NCBI GenBank assembly: GCA_964620595.1
Contig: CAZUHP010000014.1
Span: forward strand, 1 to 64,000
Origin: Desulfocarbo sp964620595
GTDB taxonomy: Bacteria; Desulfobacterota; Desulfarculia; Desulfarculales; Desulfarculaceae
Reading direction: 5' to 3'
Length of the DNA stretch: 64,000 nt
Shown here: positions 28,818-37,336 of the stretch, piece after piece
How the letters are laid out: each line of letters starts with the position of its first letter
Position numbering within the stretch: position 1 is the stretch's first letter
The notes under the pieces: generated by a model
Told to the model about the DNA's origin: nothing
The model's database searches: none
What the model saw: only the letters and a program-made list of their open reading frames with translations
Translations under genes and position numbers: made by a program

Positions 28818-29777
28818 ATGATGGGCAACCGCCAAGACCTGGACCGATTGACCTCCCTGGCCGGCCTGGCCTTCACCAAGATGACCGGCACGGGAAACGA
28901 CTTCATCCTAGTGGACAACCGCCAGGGCCGGGTGGCGGCGGAGCTGATGTCTCTTCTGGCCCGGGCCTTGTGCGCCCGCAGCCGCTCGGTGGGGGCGGAT
29001 GGGTTGATTCTGCTCTCCCCATCGGCTAGAGTGGACCCAAAGTTGGGAAAGGTCGATTTCCGCTGGGATTTCTTCAATGCGGACGGCTCCTCGGCCGAGA
29101 TGTGCGGCAACGGCGGCCGCTGCGCCGCGCGCTTTGCCCTGGACAAGGGCCTGGCCGGGCCGGAGATGGTGTTCGACACCCTGGCCGGACCCATCCGGGC
29201 CTGGGTCCAGGGGGCGGTGGTCAAGCTGGAGATGGTGCCGCCCTCGGCCGCTTTTCAGGACCTGGAGCTGGAGGCCGGGGGCCGGAGGCTCAGCCTGGAC
29301 GGGGTGAACACCGGCGTGCCCCATGCCGTGCTCCTGGTGGACGACCTGGAGGCCGCGCCGGTGAGGGAGCTGGGCCGGGCCGTCCGTTTTCACCAGCACT
29401 TCGCCCCGGCCGGCACCAATGTGAACTTCGCGGCCGTGCAGGGCGGCGAGTTGTGGATCCGCACCTATGAGCGCGGGGTGGAGGACGAAACCCTGGCCTG
29501 CGGCACCGGCGCGGTGGCCTCGGCCCTGGTGGCCGGGGCGCGGGGCCTGCTCCAGCCTCCCATAACGGTGCGGGTGCGCAGCGGCGAAAGGCTCACCGTG
29601 CATTTCCCGCCCACCGGGGGCGGCGACGGGGGGGGCGACGGAGGGCGCGACGGGGGGCGTGACGGGGGCGGCGCCCAGGGGAAGCAGTTCGGGGGCGAGG
29701 TTTTCTTGGAGGGACCGGCCTCCTATGTATATGAAGGCGTGCTCCTTCAGGAGGCATTTGCCTGGCTGAGGGAGTAG
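28818..29777 (+). CDS. dapF: Diaminopimelate epimerase
   Basis: 319 aa, longer than the usual 270-285. Converts LL- to meso-diaminopimelate. It has FTKMTGTGNDFILVDNR, the first catalytic Cys in DGSSAEMCGNGGRC, and the second in ETLACGTGAVASALVA. Near the C-terminus (about residues 267-287) a Gly/Asp/Arg stretch (GGGDGGGDGGRDGGRDGG) is inserted between two strands (VHFPP and GGEVFLEGPA) and is encoded by the window's G-rich CGAC repeat, in frame. Catalytic residues are intact, so it is probably functional. ATG 28818 is chosen; an upstream ATG at 28713 would run through the hairpin leader. Confidence 0.95.
   Translation: MMGNRQDLDRLTSLAGLAFTKMTGTGNDFILVDNRQGRVAAELMSLLARALCARSRSVGADGLILLSPSARVDPKLGKVDFRWDFFNADGSSAEMCGNGGRCAARFALDKGLAGPEMVFDTLAGPIRAWVQGAVVKLEMVPPSAAFQDLELEAGGRRLSLDGVNTGVPHAVLLVDDLEAAPVRELGRAVRFHQHFAPAGTNVNFAAVQGGELWIRTYERGVEDETLACGTGAVASALVAGARGLLQPPITVRVRSGERLTVHFPPTGGGDGGGDGGRDGGRDGGGAQGKQFGGEVFLEGPASYVYEGVLLQEAFAWLRE
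29616..29680 (+). repeat. G-rich CGAC repeat inside dapF
   Basis: About five units of (G)3-8CGAC or GTGAC encode the Gly/Asp/Arg linker near the dapF C-terminus. It has the same unit as the intergenic copies but keeps the reading frame. Confidence 0.8.
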
Positions 29778-29890
29778 GCCGCCGGAAGGGGACAGCGGGA
29801 GAGTGCCATCCTTGGCGCGGTGGCCCCCCGCTTCACGGATAGCGACTGGGCAAGGCGTAAATCCCTAAACCAAAAGCAAGGAGACACAAA

Positions 29891-30769
29891 ATGTTCAAGG
29901 GAGCCTTGGTGGCCATCGTAACCCCGTTCACGAACGGCACTGTGGATGAGGAGGCCCTGCGCCAGCTCATCGAGTTCCAGATCGAGAACGGAGCCAGCGG
30001 CATAGTGCCCTGCGGCACCACCGGAGAATCGCCCACCCTCTCTCACGAGGAGCACAAGCGGGTGATCGAGATCACGGTGGACCAGGTGAAAAAGCGCGTG
30101 CCCGTGGTGGCCGGCGCGGGCTCCAACAACACCGCCGAGGCCATCGACCTCACCAAGCACGCCAAGGCGGTGGGCGCGGACGCGGCCCTGCACATCACCC
30201 CCTACTACAACAAGCCCACCCAGGAGGGCATCTACCGCCACTACCAGACCATCGCCCGGGAAACCGGCTTCCCCCTGGTGCCCTACAACATCGCCGGCCG
30301 CACCGGGGTGAACATCGAGCCGGCCACCATGGCCCGCCTGGCCGAGCTGCCCGAGGTGGTGGCCGTGAAGGAGGCCAGCGGCAACCTGGGCCAGATGGCC
30401 GAGATCGTGCGCCTGTGCGGTGACAAGCTCACCCTGCTTTCCGGCGACGACAACTTGATCCTGCCGGTCCTGGCCATCGGCGGCGCCGGGGTCATCAGCG
30501 TGATCGCCAACATCGCCCCCCGCCAGACCGCTGACATCTGCGCGGCCTGGGAGGCGGGCGACGTCGGCAAGGCCCGCGAGCTCTACTACAAGCTCCTGCC
30601 CTTGTGCAAGGCCATGTTCCTGGAGACCAACCCCATACCGGTCAAGACCGCGGCCGCGCTCATGGGCCTCATCCCGGACGGCTCCCTGCGGCTGCCCATG
30701 TGCGAGATGGCCCCGGCCAATCTGGAAAAGCTCAAGCAGGTCTTGGCCGATAACGGGCTGCTCAACTAG
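29891..30769 (+). CDS. dapA: 4-hydroxy-tetrahydrodipicolinate synthase
   Basis: 292 aa. Condenses pyruvate and aspartate semialdehyde in the first committed step of the lysine/DAP branch. TIM-barrel motifs: VTPFTNGTVDEEAL, PCGTTGESPTLSHEEH, the Tyr of YYNKPTQEG and the Schiff-base Lys in VAVKEASGNL. Full length; AAGGAG lies before the ATG. dapB follows after 15 bp. Confidence 0.98.
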   Translation: MFKGALVAIVTPFTNGTVDEEALRQLIEFQIENGASGIVPCGTTGESPTLSHEEHKRVIEITVDQVKKRVPVVAGAGSNNTAEAIDLTKHAKAVGADAALHITPYYNKPTQEGIYRHYQTIARETGFPLVPYNIAGRTGVNIEPATMARLAELPEVVAVKEASGNLGQMAEIVRLCGDKLTLLSGDDNLILPVLAIGGAGVISVIANIAPRQTADICAAWEAGDVGKARELYYKLLPLCKAMFLETNPIPVKTAAALMGLIPDGSLRLPMCEMAPANLEKLKQVLADNGLLN

Positions 30770-30784
30770 GGAGGTTTGCCGAGT

Positions 30785-31591
30785 ATGGTACGCATTGCAG
30801 TGGCCGGCGCGGCTGGCCGCATGGGAGGGCGCATCATCCACGCCATTGCCTCCCAGGCCGAGGCCGAGCTGGCCGCGGCCTTCGAGGCCCCGGGGCATCC
30901 CATGGTGGGCCGCTCCATTGCCGAGGCGGCCGGCCTGGCCGGTGTCCAGGGGCAGGTGGGCGACGACGCGGCCCAGGCCCTGGCCTCGGCCGACGTGCTC
31001 ATAGACTTCACCGCCCCGGAAGCCACCCTGGCCCACGCCGAGGCCGCGGCCCGGGCCGGCAAGGCCCTGGTCATAGGCACCACCGGCCTGGACCAGGCCC
31101 AGCAGGAGGCCCTGGCCAGCCACGCCAAGCAGGTGCCCCTGGTCTATGCGCCCAACATGAGCGTGGGCATGAACCTCATGTTCAAGCTGGTGGGCATGAT
31201 GGCCGAGGTCCTGGGGCCGGACTACGCCCTGGAGTTGGTGGAGGCCCACCACGACCAGAAAAAGGACGCCCCCTCGGGCACTGCGGTCAAGCTCCTGGAC
31301 GAGCTGGCCAAGGCCCGGGGCTGGGACCCGGAGGCGGCCTGCACCCACGGCCGCAAGGGCCTGGTGGGCGCCCGGCCCAAGGACGAGATCGGGGTCAGCG
31401 TGATCCGCGGCGGCGACATCGTGGGCGACCACACCGTGTATTTCATCGGCCAGGGCGAGCGCCTGGAGCTCACCCACCGGGCCCACTCCCGCGATACCTT
31501 TGCCCGGGGCGCGGTGCGCGCCGCCCTGTGGGTGGCGGCCAGGGAGCCCGGCCTGTATGACATGCAGGACGTGCTGGGCCTGAAGGGATAG
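30785..31591 (+). CDS. dapB: 4-hydroxy-tetrahydrodipicolinate reductase
   Basis: 268 aa. Reduces the DapA product with NAD(P)H. Rossmann motif VAGAAGRMGGRI at the start, FTAPEATLAHAEAA, GTTGLDQAQ, APNMSVGMNLMF, and the DapB signature ELVEAHHDQKKDAPSGTA with the catalytic His pair and Lys. ATG 30785 with GGGAGG ten bases upstream is preferred over TTG 30776. Confidence 0.98.
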   Translation: MVRIAVAGAAGRMGGRIIHAIASQAEAELAAAFEAPGHPMVGRSIAEAAGLAGVQGQVGDDAAQALASADVLIDFTAPEATLAHAEAAARAGKALVIGTTGLDQAQQEALASHAKQVPLVYAPNMSVGMNLMFKLVGMMAEVLGPDYALELVEAHHDQKKDAPSGTAVKLLDELAKARGWDPEAACTHGRKGLVGARPKDEIGVSVIRGGDIVGDHTVYFIGQGERLELTHRAHSRDTFARGAVRAALWVAAREPGLYDMQDVLGLKG

Positions 31592-31600
31592 GGAGCAGCC

Positions 31601-32395
31601 ATGGCCGTTGACACCAGTTTGATCCTGGCAGAGAAAGCCGTGGTGCGCGTGGCGCATGACGGCAAGGTGCGTTACGGGCTGTGGAGCCAGGGCCGCATCC
31701 GCCTGTACGAGGGCTCACCCTTTGCCGGCGGCCGCCTGGGCAAGCACTACGCCGCCTTGAAGGACGTGCGCCTCCTGGCCCCTTGCCGACCCTCCAAGAT
31801 CGTCTGCGTGGGGCGCAACTACGCTGCCCACGCCAAGGAGCTGGGCCACGAGGTGCCCGACCAGACGCCCATCATCTTCCTCAAGCCGGCCAGCTCGGTC
31901 ATCGGCCCGGGCGATACCATCAAGCGCCCGCCCGGTGCCACCCGGGTGGACCACGAGGCCGAGCTGGGCGTGGTCATGGCCAAAAAATGCCGGAACGTCT
32001 CGCCCGAGGAGGCCCTGGACTACGTCCTGGGCTATACCTGCGTCAACGACGTGACCGAGCGCGACCTGCAAAAGGCCGACGTGCAGTGGACCAGGGCCAA
32101 GGGCTTCGACACCTTCTGCCCCCTGGGCCCGGTCATCGCCCTGGGGATCCAGCCCCAGGAGCTTTACGTGCGCTGCTACCTGGACGGCCACCTCAAGCAG
32201 GACGGCCACACCTCGGACCAGATATTCCCGGTGGACCGCCTGATCTCTTTCATCAGCCAGGTGATGACCCTAAACCCCGGTGACGTGATCGCCACCGGCA
32301 CGCCCGAGGGCGTGGGGCCCATGAACGCCGGCCAGGAGGTGGTGATCGAGGTGGAGCAGGTGGGGCGCTTGATCAACCCCGTGGCCGAAAGGTAG
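31601..32395 (+). CDS. Fumarylacetoacetate hydrolase family protein
   Basis: 264 aa. FAH-fold enzyme; this small single-domain group includes acylpyruvases, oxaloacetate decarboxylases and related C-C hydrolases. Metal and substrate motifs: VGRNYAAHAKELG, FLKPASSVIGPGD, DHEAELGVVM (acidic metal ligands), YTCVNDVTERDLQ, RAKGFDTFCPLGP and GTPEGVGPM. Its exact substrate cannot be set; location nine bases after dapB suggests co-transcription, not a lysine role. A repeat copy follows. Confidence 0.88.
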   Translation: MAVDTSLILAEKAVVRVAHDGKVRYGLWSQGRIRLYEGSPFAGGRLGKHYAALKDVRLLAPCRPSKIVCVGRNYAAHAKELGHEVPDQTPIIFLKPASSVIGPGDTIKRPPGATRVDHEAELGVVMAKKCRNVSPEEALDYVLGYTCVNDVTERDLQKADVQWTRAKGFDTFCPLGPVIALGIQPQELYVRCYLDGHLKQDGHTSDQIFPVDRLISFISQVMTLNPGDVIATGTPEGVGPMNAGQEVVIEVEQVGRLINPVAER

Positions 32396-32411
32396 ACGAC
32401 CCGCCCCGCTA

Positions 32412-32510
32412 GGCGGGACGACGGGGGCGACGGGGGCGACAAGGGCGGGACGACGGGGGGCGACGGGGAACCACGAGGCAAGACGAGGGGGCGGGACTAG
32501 GGGGCGGCCA
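32412..32510 (+). repeat. G-rich CGAC intergenic repeat after the FAH-family gene
   Basis: About six CGAC or ACGAC units between runs of G, some degenerate (CGACAAGGG, ACGAGG), starting 17 bases after the stop. Confidence 0.72.
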
Positions 32511-32574
32511 GATGGACTGGGGGTCTCCGGCCTGCCCGCGATTCCTGACAACTCTTAAGGATAAGGGGGGAACC

Positions 32575-33198
32575 ATGAAGAAGACTGTCAAGAGGCTGAG
32601 CTGGTTGATCCTGGTTTGCTGCCTGCTGCTGGCGGCCGGCCAGGCCTGGGCCGCGGGGCAGCTCGTTTTGGGCAACCGCATTCCCCGCGACTACTTCATA
32701 ACCGTGGGTACCGGCCAGAGCGACGTGGGCGTGCACACCGGCTCCTATGACGCGGCCCTGAAGCAGGCGGGCATCGAGAACTGCAACATCATCACCTATT
32801 CCTCGGTCATGCCGCCCCAGGCCCGGGAAGTGCAGCGCCCGGCCAAGCTGGCCCACGGCTCGGTCATGGAAACCATCATGGCCGACATGAGCGGCAACCA
32901 GGGTGAACTCATCACCGCCGGGCTCATAACCTGGAAGGTGTGGGACAAGAAGCTCAAGAAGTACATCGGCGGGTTCGTGGCCGAATACCACGGGCACGCC
33001 ATCGAGGAAACCGCCAGGCAGAACCTTCTGGCCGCCCAAAAGGGCATGAACGAGCGCCGGGGCTACAGCAAGGCCAACTATGAGATACGGGACACCAAGA
33101 TCATCATCAAGAGCCTGGTGCCCAAGAAGGAATACGGCACCGTGATCGTGGCCATCGGCTTTTTGAACTACATCTACCCGGTGGTGGAGCAGAACTGA
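32575..33198 (+). CDS. Pyruvoyl-dependent arginine decarboxylase with signal peptide
   Basis: 207 aa. The body matches the PvlArgDC fold: YFITVGTGQSDVGVHTGSYD, then KQAGIENCNIITYSSVMPP with the self-cleavage site between Ser76 and Ser77 (Ser77 becoming the pyruvoyl group), HGSVMETIMADMSGNQGE and EYHGHAIEETA. It would convert arginine to agmatine. Unusually, an apparent Sec signal peptide (KRLSWLILVCCLLLAAGQAWA) precedes the domain, so the enzyme should work in the periplasm. AAGGGGGG lies before ATG 32575. Residues after the cleavage site should be checked before activity is assumed. Confidence 0.82.
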   Translation: MKKTVKRLSWLILVCCLLLAAGQAWAAGQLVLGNRIPRDYFITVGTGQSDVGVHTGSYDAALKQAGIENCNIITYSSVMPPQAREVQRPAKLAHGSVMETIMADMSGNQGELITAGLITWKVWDKKLKKYIGGFVAEYHGHAIEETARQNLLAAQKGMNERRGYSKANYEIRDTKIIIKSLVPKKEYGTVIVAIGFLNYIYPVVEQN

Positions 33199-33351
33199 CC
33201 GCTGCCGGGCAGCGCCGGCGGGGTGGGCCCGTCAGGAAGCTCAAGAGCCTGTAGCGATTTCTGAATCGGAAATGCGGCCCAGGCCAGAGGGGCCTGGCCA
33301 CCATGCGCGCGGGCTATCGACTGATCAACGGTTTGGCGACCGAGGGAGAAC

Positions 33352-34518
33352 ATGGGATTCGACAGAGCAGAGCGGCTGAAAAAGCTTCCCCCTTACCTCT
33401 TTCAGGAGATCGACCGACTGCGCGACGAGGTGCGCGCCCGGGGCGTGGACATAATCGACCTGGGCGTGGGGGACCCTGACCAGCCCACCCCGCCCCACGT
33501 GATAAAAAAGCTGCAAGAGGCCTGCGAGGACCCCGCCACCCACCGCTACCCGGCCTATTCGGGCATGAACCGTTTCCGCGACGCTGCGGCCTCCTGGTTC
33601 GAGCGCCGCTTCGGCCTGAAGCTGGACCCGGCCAGCCAGGTCATCACCCTCATCGGCTCCAAGGAGGGCCTGGCCCATTTCCCCTTGGCCTTCATAAACC
33701 CCGGGGACGTGGTGCTCTGCCCCAGCCCGGCCTACCCGGTGTACAGCGCCTCCACCATCATGGCCGGCGGCGAGCCCTATGAAGTGCCCCTGCTCAAGGA
33801 CAACCGCTTCCTGCCCGACCTCGCGGCCATACCGGCCGAGGTGCTGGCCCGGGCCAAGGTGCTCATCATCAACTACCCCAACAACCCCACCGCCGCCGTG
33901 GCGGATCTGGACTTCTACCGCCAGGTGGTGGCCTTTGCCCGCGAGCACGGCCTCATGGTGGTTTCGGACGCGGCTTACACCGAGATAGCCTACGACGGCT
34001 ACCGCCCCCCCAGCTTCCTCAACGCCGAGGGCGCCCTGGAGGTGGGCATCGAGTTCCACAGCCTGTCCAAGACCTACAACATGACCGGCTGGCGCCTGGG
34101 GTTCGCGGTGGGCAATGCCGAGTTGGTGGGCGGCCTGGGCATGGTCAAGAGCCAGATCGACTCCGGCGCCTTCGATGCGGTGCAGATAGCCGGCATAGCC
34201 GCCCTGGAGGGCGACCAGAAGTGCGTGGCCGACATGTGCGCCCTCTACCAGCAGCGGCGCGACGTGCTGGTCAAGGGCCTCCAGGGCCTGGGCCTGGCCG
34301 TGGAGCCGCCCCGCGCCACCTTCTACGTGTGGTGCCCCTGCCCGCCGGGGGTGACCAGCGCCGAGTTCACCAAGCGGCTCCTGAACGAGTGCGGCATCGT
34401 CACCACCCCGGGCAATGGTTTCGGTGCCCCCGGGGAGGGCTTCGTGCGCTTTGCCCTCACCGTGGACAAGGAGCGCCTGGCCGAGGCAATGGACCGCCTG
34501 GCCAAGTTGAGCTTTTGA
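33352..34518 (+). CDS. dapL: LL-diaminopimelate aminotransferase
   Basis: 388 aa class I/II aminotransferase that makes LL-DAP directly from tetrahydrodipicolinate, bypassing succinylated or acetylated intermediates. Motifs: LGVGDPDQPTP, YPAYSGMNRFR, INYPNNPTAAV, and the PLP Lys in HSLSKTYNMTGWRLGF. Close to the DapL2-type enzymes. It completes a short lysine pathway with dapA, dapB, dapF and lysA in this window; no dapD or dapE is present here. Confidence 0.93.
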   Translation: MGFDRAERLKKLPPYLFQEIDRLRDEVRARGVDIIDLGVGDPDQPTPPHVIKKLQEACEDPATHRYPAYSGMNRFRDAAASWFERRFGLKLDPASQVITLIGSKEGLAHFPLAFINPGDVVLCPSPAYPVYSASTIMAGGEPYEVPLLKDNRFLPDLAAIPAEVLARAKVLIINYPNNPTAAVADLDFYRQVVAFAREHGLMVVSDAAYTEIAYDGYRPPSFLNAEGALEVGIEFHSLSKTYNMTGWRLGFAVGNAELVGGLGMVKSQIDSGAFDAVQIAGIAALEGDQKCVADMCALYQQRRDVLVKGLQGLGLAVEPPRATFYVWCPCPPGVTSAEFTKRLLNECGIVTTPGNGFGAPGEGFVRFALTVDKERLAEAMDRLAKLSF

Positions 34519-34534
34519 AGAAAGGGCAGGGCAG

Positions 34535-35056
34535 GTGGCCACCCCCGAACCCGCGCCGGTGGAGGTGTTCATCGGCCTGGGTTCCAACCTGGGCGATGCC
34601 AAGGCCCACCTCAGGGCCGGGCTGGAAGGCCTGGCCGGGCTGGAGGGCTATGAGCCGCTGGCCGTGTCCTCGCTATACCTCACCGCGCCGGTGGGGCCGC
34701 AGGACCAGCCGCCCTTTTGCAACGCGGTGGCCCGTGGTAGGTTTAGGGGGAGCGCCCGCGAGCTGCTGGGGCACCTGCTGGCCATAGAGCAGACCCGGGG
34801 GCGCCGGCGCGAGCTGCACTGGGGCCCGCGCACCTTGGACCTGGACCTCCTGCTCTTTGGCCGGGAGATCATCCAGGAGCCGGACCTGGTGGTGCCCCAC
34901 CCGGAGATGCACCGCCGGGCCTTTGTGCTGGTGCCCCTCATGGAGCTGGCCCCGGAGCTGAAGCTGCCCCGCTGGCAAAAGACCGCGGCCGAGTTGTACC
35001 AGGCCCTCACCCCCCGGGAGCGGGCCGAGCAGGCAATAGAGCCCACCCCCTGGTAA
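34535..35056 (+). CDS. folK: 2-amino-4-hydroxy-6-hydroxymethyldihydropteridine pyrophosphokinase
   Basis: 173 aa. Folate pathway enzyme that transfers pyrophosphate from ATP to the pterin. Motifs: VFIGLGSNLGD, YLTAPVGPQDQPPFCNAV, the GPRTLDLDLLLFG metal-binding signature and VPHPEMHRRAFVLVPL. The start is GTG 34535 after AAGGGCAGG. The stop is just upstream of a G-run that leads into the sequence gap. Confidence 0.95.
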   Translation: MATPEPAPVEVFIGLGSNLGDAKAHLRAGLEGLAGLEGYEPLAVSSLYLTAPVGPQDQPPFCNAVARGRFRGSARELLGHLLAIEQTRGRRRELHWGPRTLDLDLLLFGREIIQEPDLVVPHPEMHRRAFVLVPLMELAPELKLPRWQKTAAELYQALTPRERAEQAIEPTPW

Positions 35057-35190
35057 GGGGGGGNNNNNNNNNNNNNNNNNNNNNNNNNNNNNNNNNNNNN
35101 NNNNNNNNNNNNNNNNNNNNNNNNNNNNNNNNNNNNNNNNNNNNNNNNNNNNNNNNNNNNNNNGGGGGCGAGAAGGGCGGGGATGGGCCC
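35057..35190. other. Assembly gap inside a G-rich repeat
   Basis: 100 N (35064-35163) flanked by GGGGGGG on the left and GGGGGCGAGAAGGGCGGGG on the right. The edges match the CGAC repeat family, so the gap is most likely an unresolved copy whose true length is unknown. Confidence 0.8.
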
Positions 35191-35210
35191 TTTGTGACGC
35201 GCCGCGACCC

Positions 35211-35573
35211 ATGCCCCGCCAAGGGCGGCCGGGAGGCCGCCTGTCCAGCGGGGCGGATTGGATACAGCCGTTGGGAATCTGGAACCTGATCAAGTTCGGG
35301 CTCATCGCCCTGGCGGTGTGGCTCTTGTACCGCAGCGTGCGCAGCCTGCTGAGCGGGCGGCCCTCCTCCCGGCCCATGCCCCGCGGGCCGGACCAGGTGA
35401 TAGACGTGATGGTGCAGGACCCCCAGTGCGGCACCTACCTCCCCCGCCACGAGGCCATCAAGGCCTGGGCCTTTGGCGAGGAGCGCTTCTTTTGCTCCGA
35501 GGCCTGCCGCGATGCCTTCTTGCAAGGCAAAAAGCCCCAAGAACAAAAAGAGGACGCCCGCCCCAACGGGTAG
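35211..35573 (+). CDS. Small membrane protein with Cys-pair (TRASH/YHS-like) end, PP0621-like
   Basis: 120 aa as called from ATG 35211, which lies between the gap and clear coding and has no good ribosome-binding site. One membrane helix (IWNLIKFGLIALAVWLLYRSV, about 23-43) is followed by a cytoplasmic end with CGTYLPRHEAIKAW and FFCSEACRDAFLQGKK, a treble-clef Cys arrangement (C-x-G and FCSxxC) typical of PP0621/YHS-type proteins that likely bind metal. A TTG start just before GIWNLIKF would give a more usual N-terminus. Function unknown. Confidence 0.68.
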   Translation: MPRQGRPGGRLSSGADWIQPLGIWNLIKFGLIALAVWLLYRSVRSLLSGRPSSRPMPRGPDQVIDVMVQDPQCGTYLPRHEAIKAWAFGEERFFCSEACRDAFLQGKKPQEQKEDARPNG

Positions 35574-35609
35574 AGTGGAAACCAACGCAGTCATGATTAG
35601 GGAGCCGAG

Positions 35610-36254
35610 ATGAAGATATTTATCGACACCGCGGACATCGACGAAATCCGTGAGGCCAAGTCCCTGGGCATCCTGGACGGGGTGACCACCAACCCCTCCC
35701 TTGTGGCCAAGACCGGCAAGCCTTTTGAGCAGTGCATCAAGGAGATCCTGGCCGAGGTGCCCGGTCCGGTGAGCGTGGAGGTGACCGCCACCGACCACGA
35801 CGGCATGGTCAAGGAAGCCGAAACATATGCCAAGTGGGCGGACAACGTGGTGGTCAAGGTGCCCATCATCAAAGAGGGGCTCAAGGCCACCAAGACCCTC
35901 AGCGACCAGGGCATCAAGGTCAACGTGACCCTGTGCTTCTCCCCCATGCAGGCACTTCTGGCCGCCAAGGCTGGCGCCGCCTACATCAGCCCCTTTGTGG
36001 GCCGCCTGGACGACATCTCCAGCGACGGCATGGAGCTGATCAGCCAGGTGGTGGAGATCTACGACAACTACGCCTTTGACACCGAGGTGTTGGTGGCCTC
36101 GGTGCGCAATCCCCTGCACGTGGTGCAGGCCGCCCTCATGGGCGCCGACGTGGCCACCATACCCCTGAAGGTAATAGACGCGCTCCTCAAACACCCCCTC
36201 ACCGACATCGGCCTGGAAAAGTTCCTGGCCGACTGGGAAAAACGCAAGGCCTGA
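35610..36254 (+). CDS. fsa: Short transaldolase / fructose-6-phosphate aldolase family
   Basis: 214 aa, the short (subfamily 3B, Fsa/TalC) class rather than the about 320-aa classical transaldolase. TIM-barrel with MKIFIDTADIDEIREA, the DGVTTNPSL motif, the Schiff-base Lys in NVVVKVPI, NVTLCFSPMQALLAAKAGA and SPFVGRLDD. Activity could be transaldolase or FSA; sequence alone does not decide. It starts 36 bases after the small membrane gene and sits 22 bases before pgsA. Confidence 0.92.
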   Translation: MKIFIDTADIDEIREAKSLGILDGVTTNPSLVAKTGKPFEQCIKEILAEVPGPVSVEVTATDHDGMVKEAETYAKWADNVVVKVPIIKEGLKATKTLSDQGIKVNVTLCFSPMQALLAAKAGAAYISPFVGRLDDISSDGMELISQVVEIYDNYAFDTEVLVASVRNPLHVVQAALMGADVATIPLKVIDALLKHPLTDIGLEKFLADWEKRKA

Positions 36255-36276
36255 AGCCAGGGAGCAGACCCTTGCC

Positions 36277-36876
36277 ATGACGCCCCCGCCGTCCAAGGAA
36301 GACCTCTTCAGCCTGCCCAACCTGCTCAGCCTGGTGCGGGTGGGCTCCATCCCCGTGCTGGTGCTGATGATCTACCTGGACGGCCCGGCCTGGTGCCGGG
36401 CTGCGGGGGCGGTCTTCTTCGTGGCCGGGCTCACCGACCTGGCCGACGGCTGGCTGGCCCGGCGCATGAAAAAGGTGAGCGTGCTGGGCCAGTACCTGGA
36501 CCCGGTGGCGGACAAGCTCCTGATCGCCTCGCTCTTGATCGTTCTGGTGGGGGTGGACCGGGCGCCGGCCTGGATGGCTATCCTCATGATATGCCGGGAG
36601 ATAGCGGTTACGGGCATGAGAGCGCTGGCCGCCATCCAGGGCTTTGCGGTGCCCAGCGACCTGTGGGGCAAGTGGAAGACCGCGGTGCAGATGCTGGCCG
36701 TGTTCCTCTTGATAATCCACTACCCCCTGGCCGGGTTCGACCCCCACTTCTGGGGCATGGTGGCCCTGTGGGTGGCAGTGGCCATAACTGTCTGGTCCGG
36801 CATGGGATATTTCATCCGTTTCCAGCGCGAGCTGGGGCACCGGGCCAACCACGGTTCCGGGCCTTTTTCAACTTGA
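36277..36876 (+). CDS. pgsA: CDP-diacylglycerol-glycerol-3-phosphate 3-phosphatidyltransferase
   Basis: 199 aa integral membrane enzyme of phosphatidylglycerol synthesis. The CDP-alcohol phosphotransferase motif is present around TDLADGWLARRMKK and GQYLDPVADK, with the spaced Asp residues that hold metal. N-terminal FSLPNLLSLVRV is characteristic of PgsA. Several membrane helices follow. Its stop codon overlaps the -35 box of the tRNA-Gly promoter. Confidence 0.95.
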   Translation: MTPPPSKEDLFSLPNLLSLVRVGSIPVLVLMIYLDGPAWCRAAGAVFFVAGLTDLADGWLARRMKKVSVLGQYLDPVADKLLIASLLIVLVGVDRAPAWMAILMICREIAVTGMRALAAIQGFAVPSDLWGKWKTAVQMLAVFLLIIHYPLAGFDPHFWGMVALWVAVAITVWSGMGYFIRFQRELGHRANHGSGPFST

Positions 36877-36900
36877 CAAGGCCACGATATCTGCTATCAT
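36873..36900 (+). promoter_or_regulatory. Sigma70 promoter of tRNA-Gly
   Basis: TTGACA at 36873-36878 and TATCAT at 36895-36900 with a 16-bp spacer, about 15 bp before the mature tRNA 5' end. This is the best match to a housekeeping promoter in the window. Confidence 0.75.
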
Positions 36901-36914
36901 TTCGCCTCAGCCGA

Positions 36915-36989
<75 letters not shown>

Positions 36990-37005
36990 ACCAGAGTCCG
37001 ACCAG

Positions 37006-37038
37006 CCGGCTCCCTTGCTCAGAGGGGGCCGGTTTTTT
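37006..37038 (+). terminator. Rho-independent terminator of tRNA-Gly
   Basis: CCGGCTCCC pairs with GGGGGCCGG (one G-T pair) around a 9-nt loop and is followed by six T. Confidence 0.8.
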
Positions 37039-37084
37039 GGGGGGCCTCACCGCCTGTCTCCCGCTCCAACCAGAGTCCGACCAG

Positions 37085-37117
37085 CCGGCTCCTTTACTTG
37101 AAAGGGGCCGGTTTTTT
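37085..37117 (+). terminator. Duplicated terminator copy
   Basis: CCGGCTCCTTT pairs with AAAGGGGCCGG (one G-T pair) around a 5-nt loop and is followed by six T; a longer and better stem than the first copy. Confidence 0.75.
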
Positions 37118-37246
37118 GTGGGATTCAACTACCGCGTTTTACCCCTACCAGGGCCAGCCACCCGCAGCCCATTTGCACAAAAAGGGCCGGTTTTTGGGGG
37201 GAGAGGCAGGTCTTGCATGGGCACCCAAGGAGGCCGTGAGGGTAGG

Positions 37247-37335
37247 GGAGATCTGCCCCCCGCCCCTCGCCCTCCCGTCGCCCGTCCCCCGTCGCCCGCC
37301 CCCGTCGCCCCCCCGCCCCCCGTTCCGCGGGGGTG
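37247..37335 (-). repeat. G-rich CGAC repeat after the thioesterase gene (minus strand)
   Basis: On the plus strand this is C-rich (GTCGCCC units). Read on the minus strand it is (G)3-7CGAC and begins one or two bases after the thioesterase stop, the same placement relative to the gene as the plus-strand copies. Confidence 0.75.
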
Positions 37336-37336
37336 A

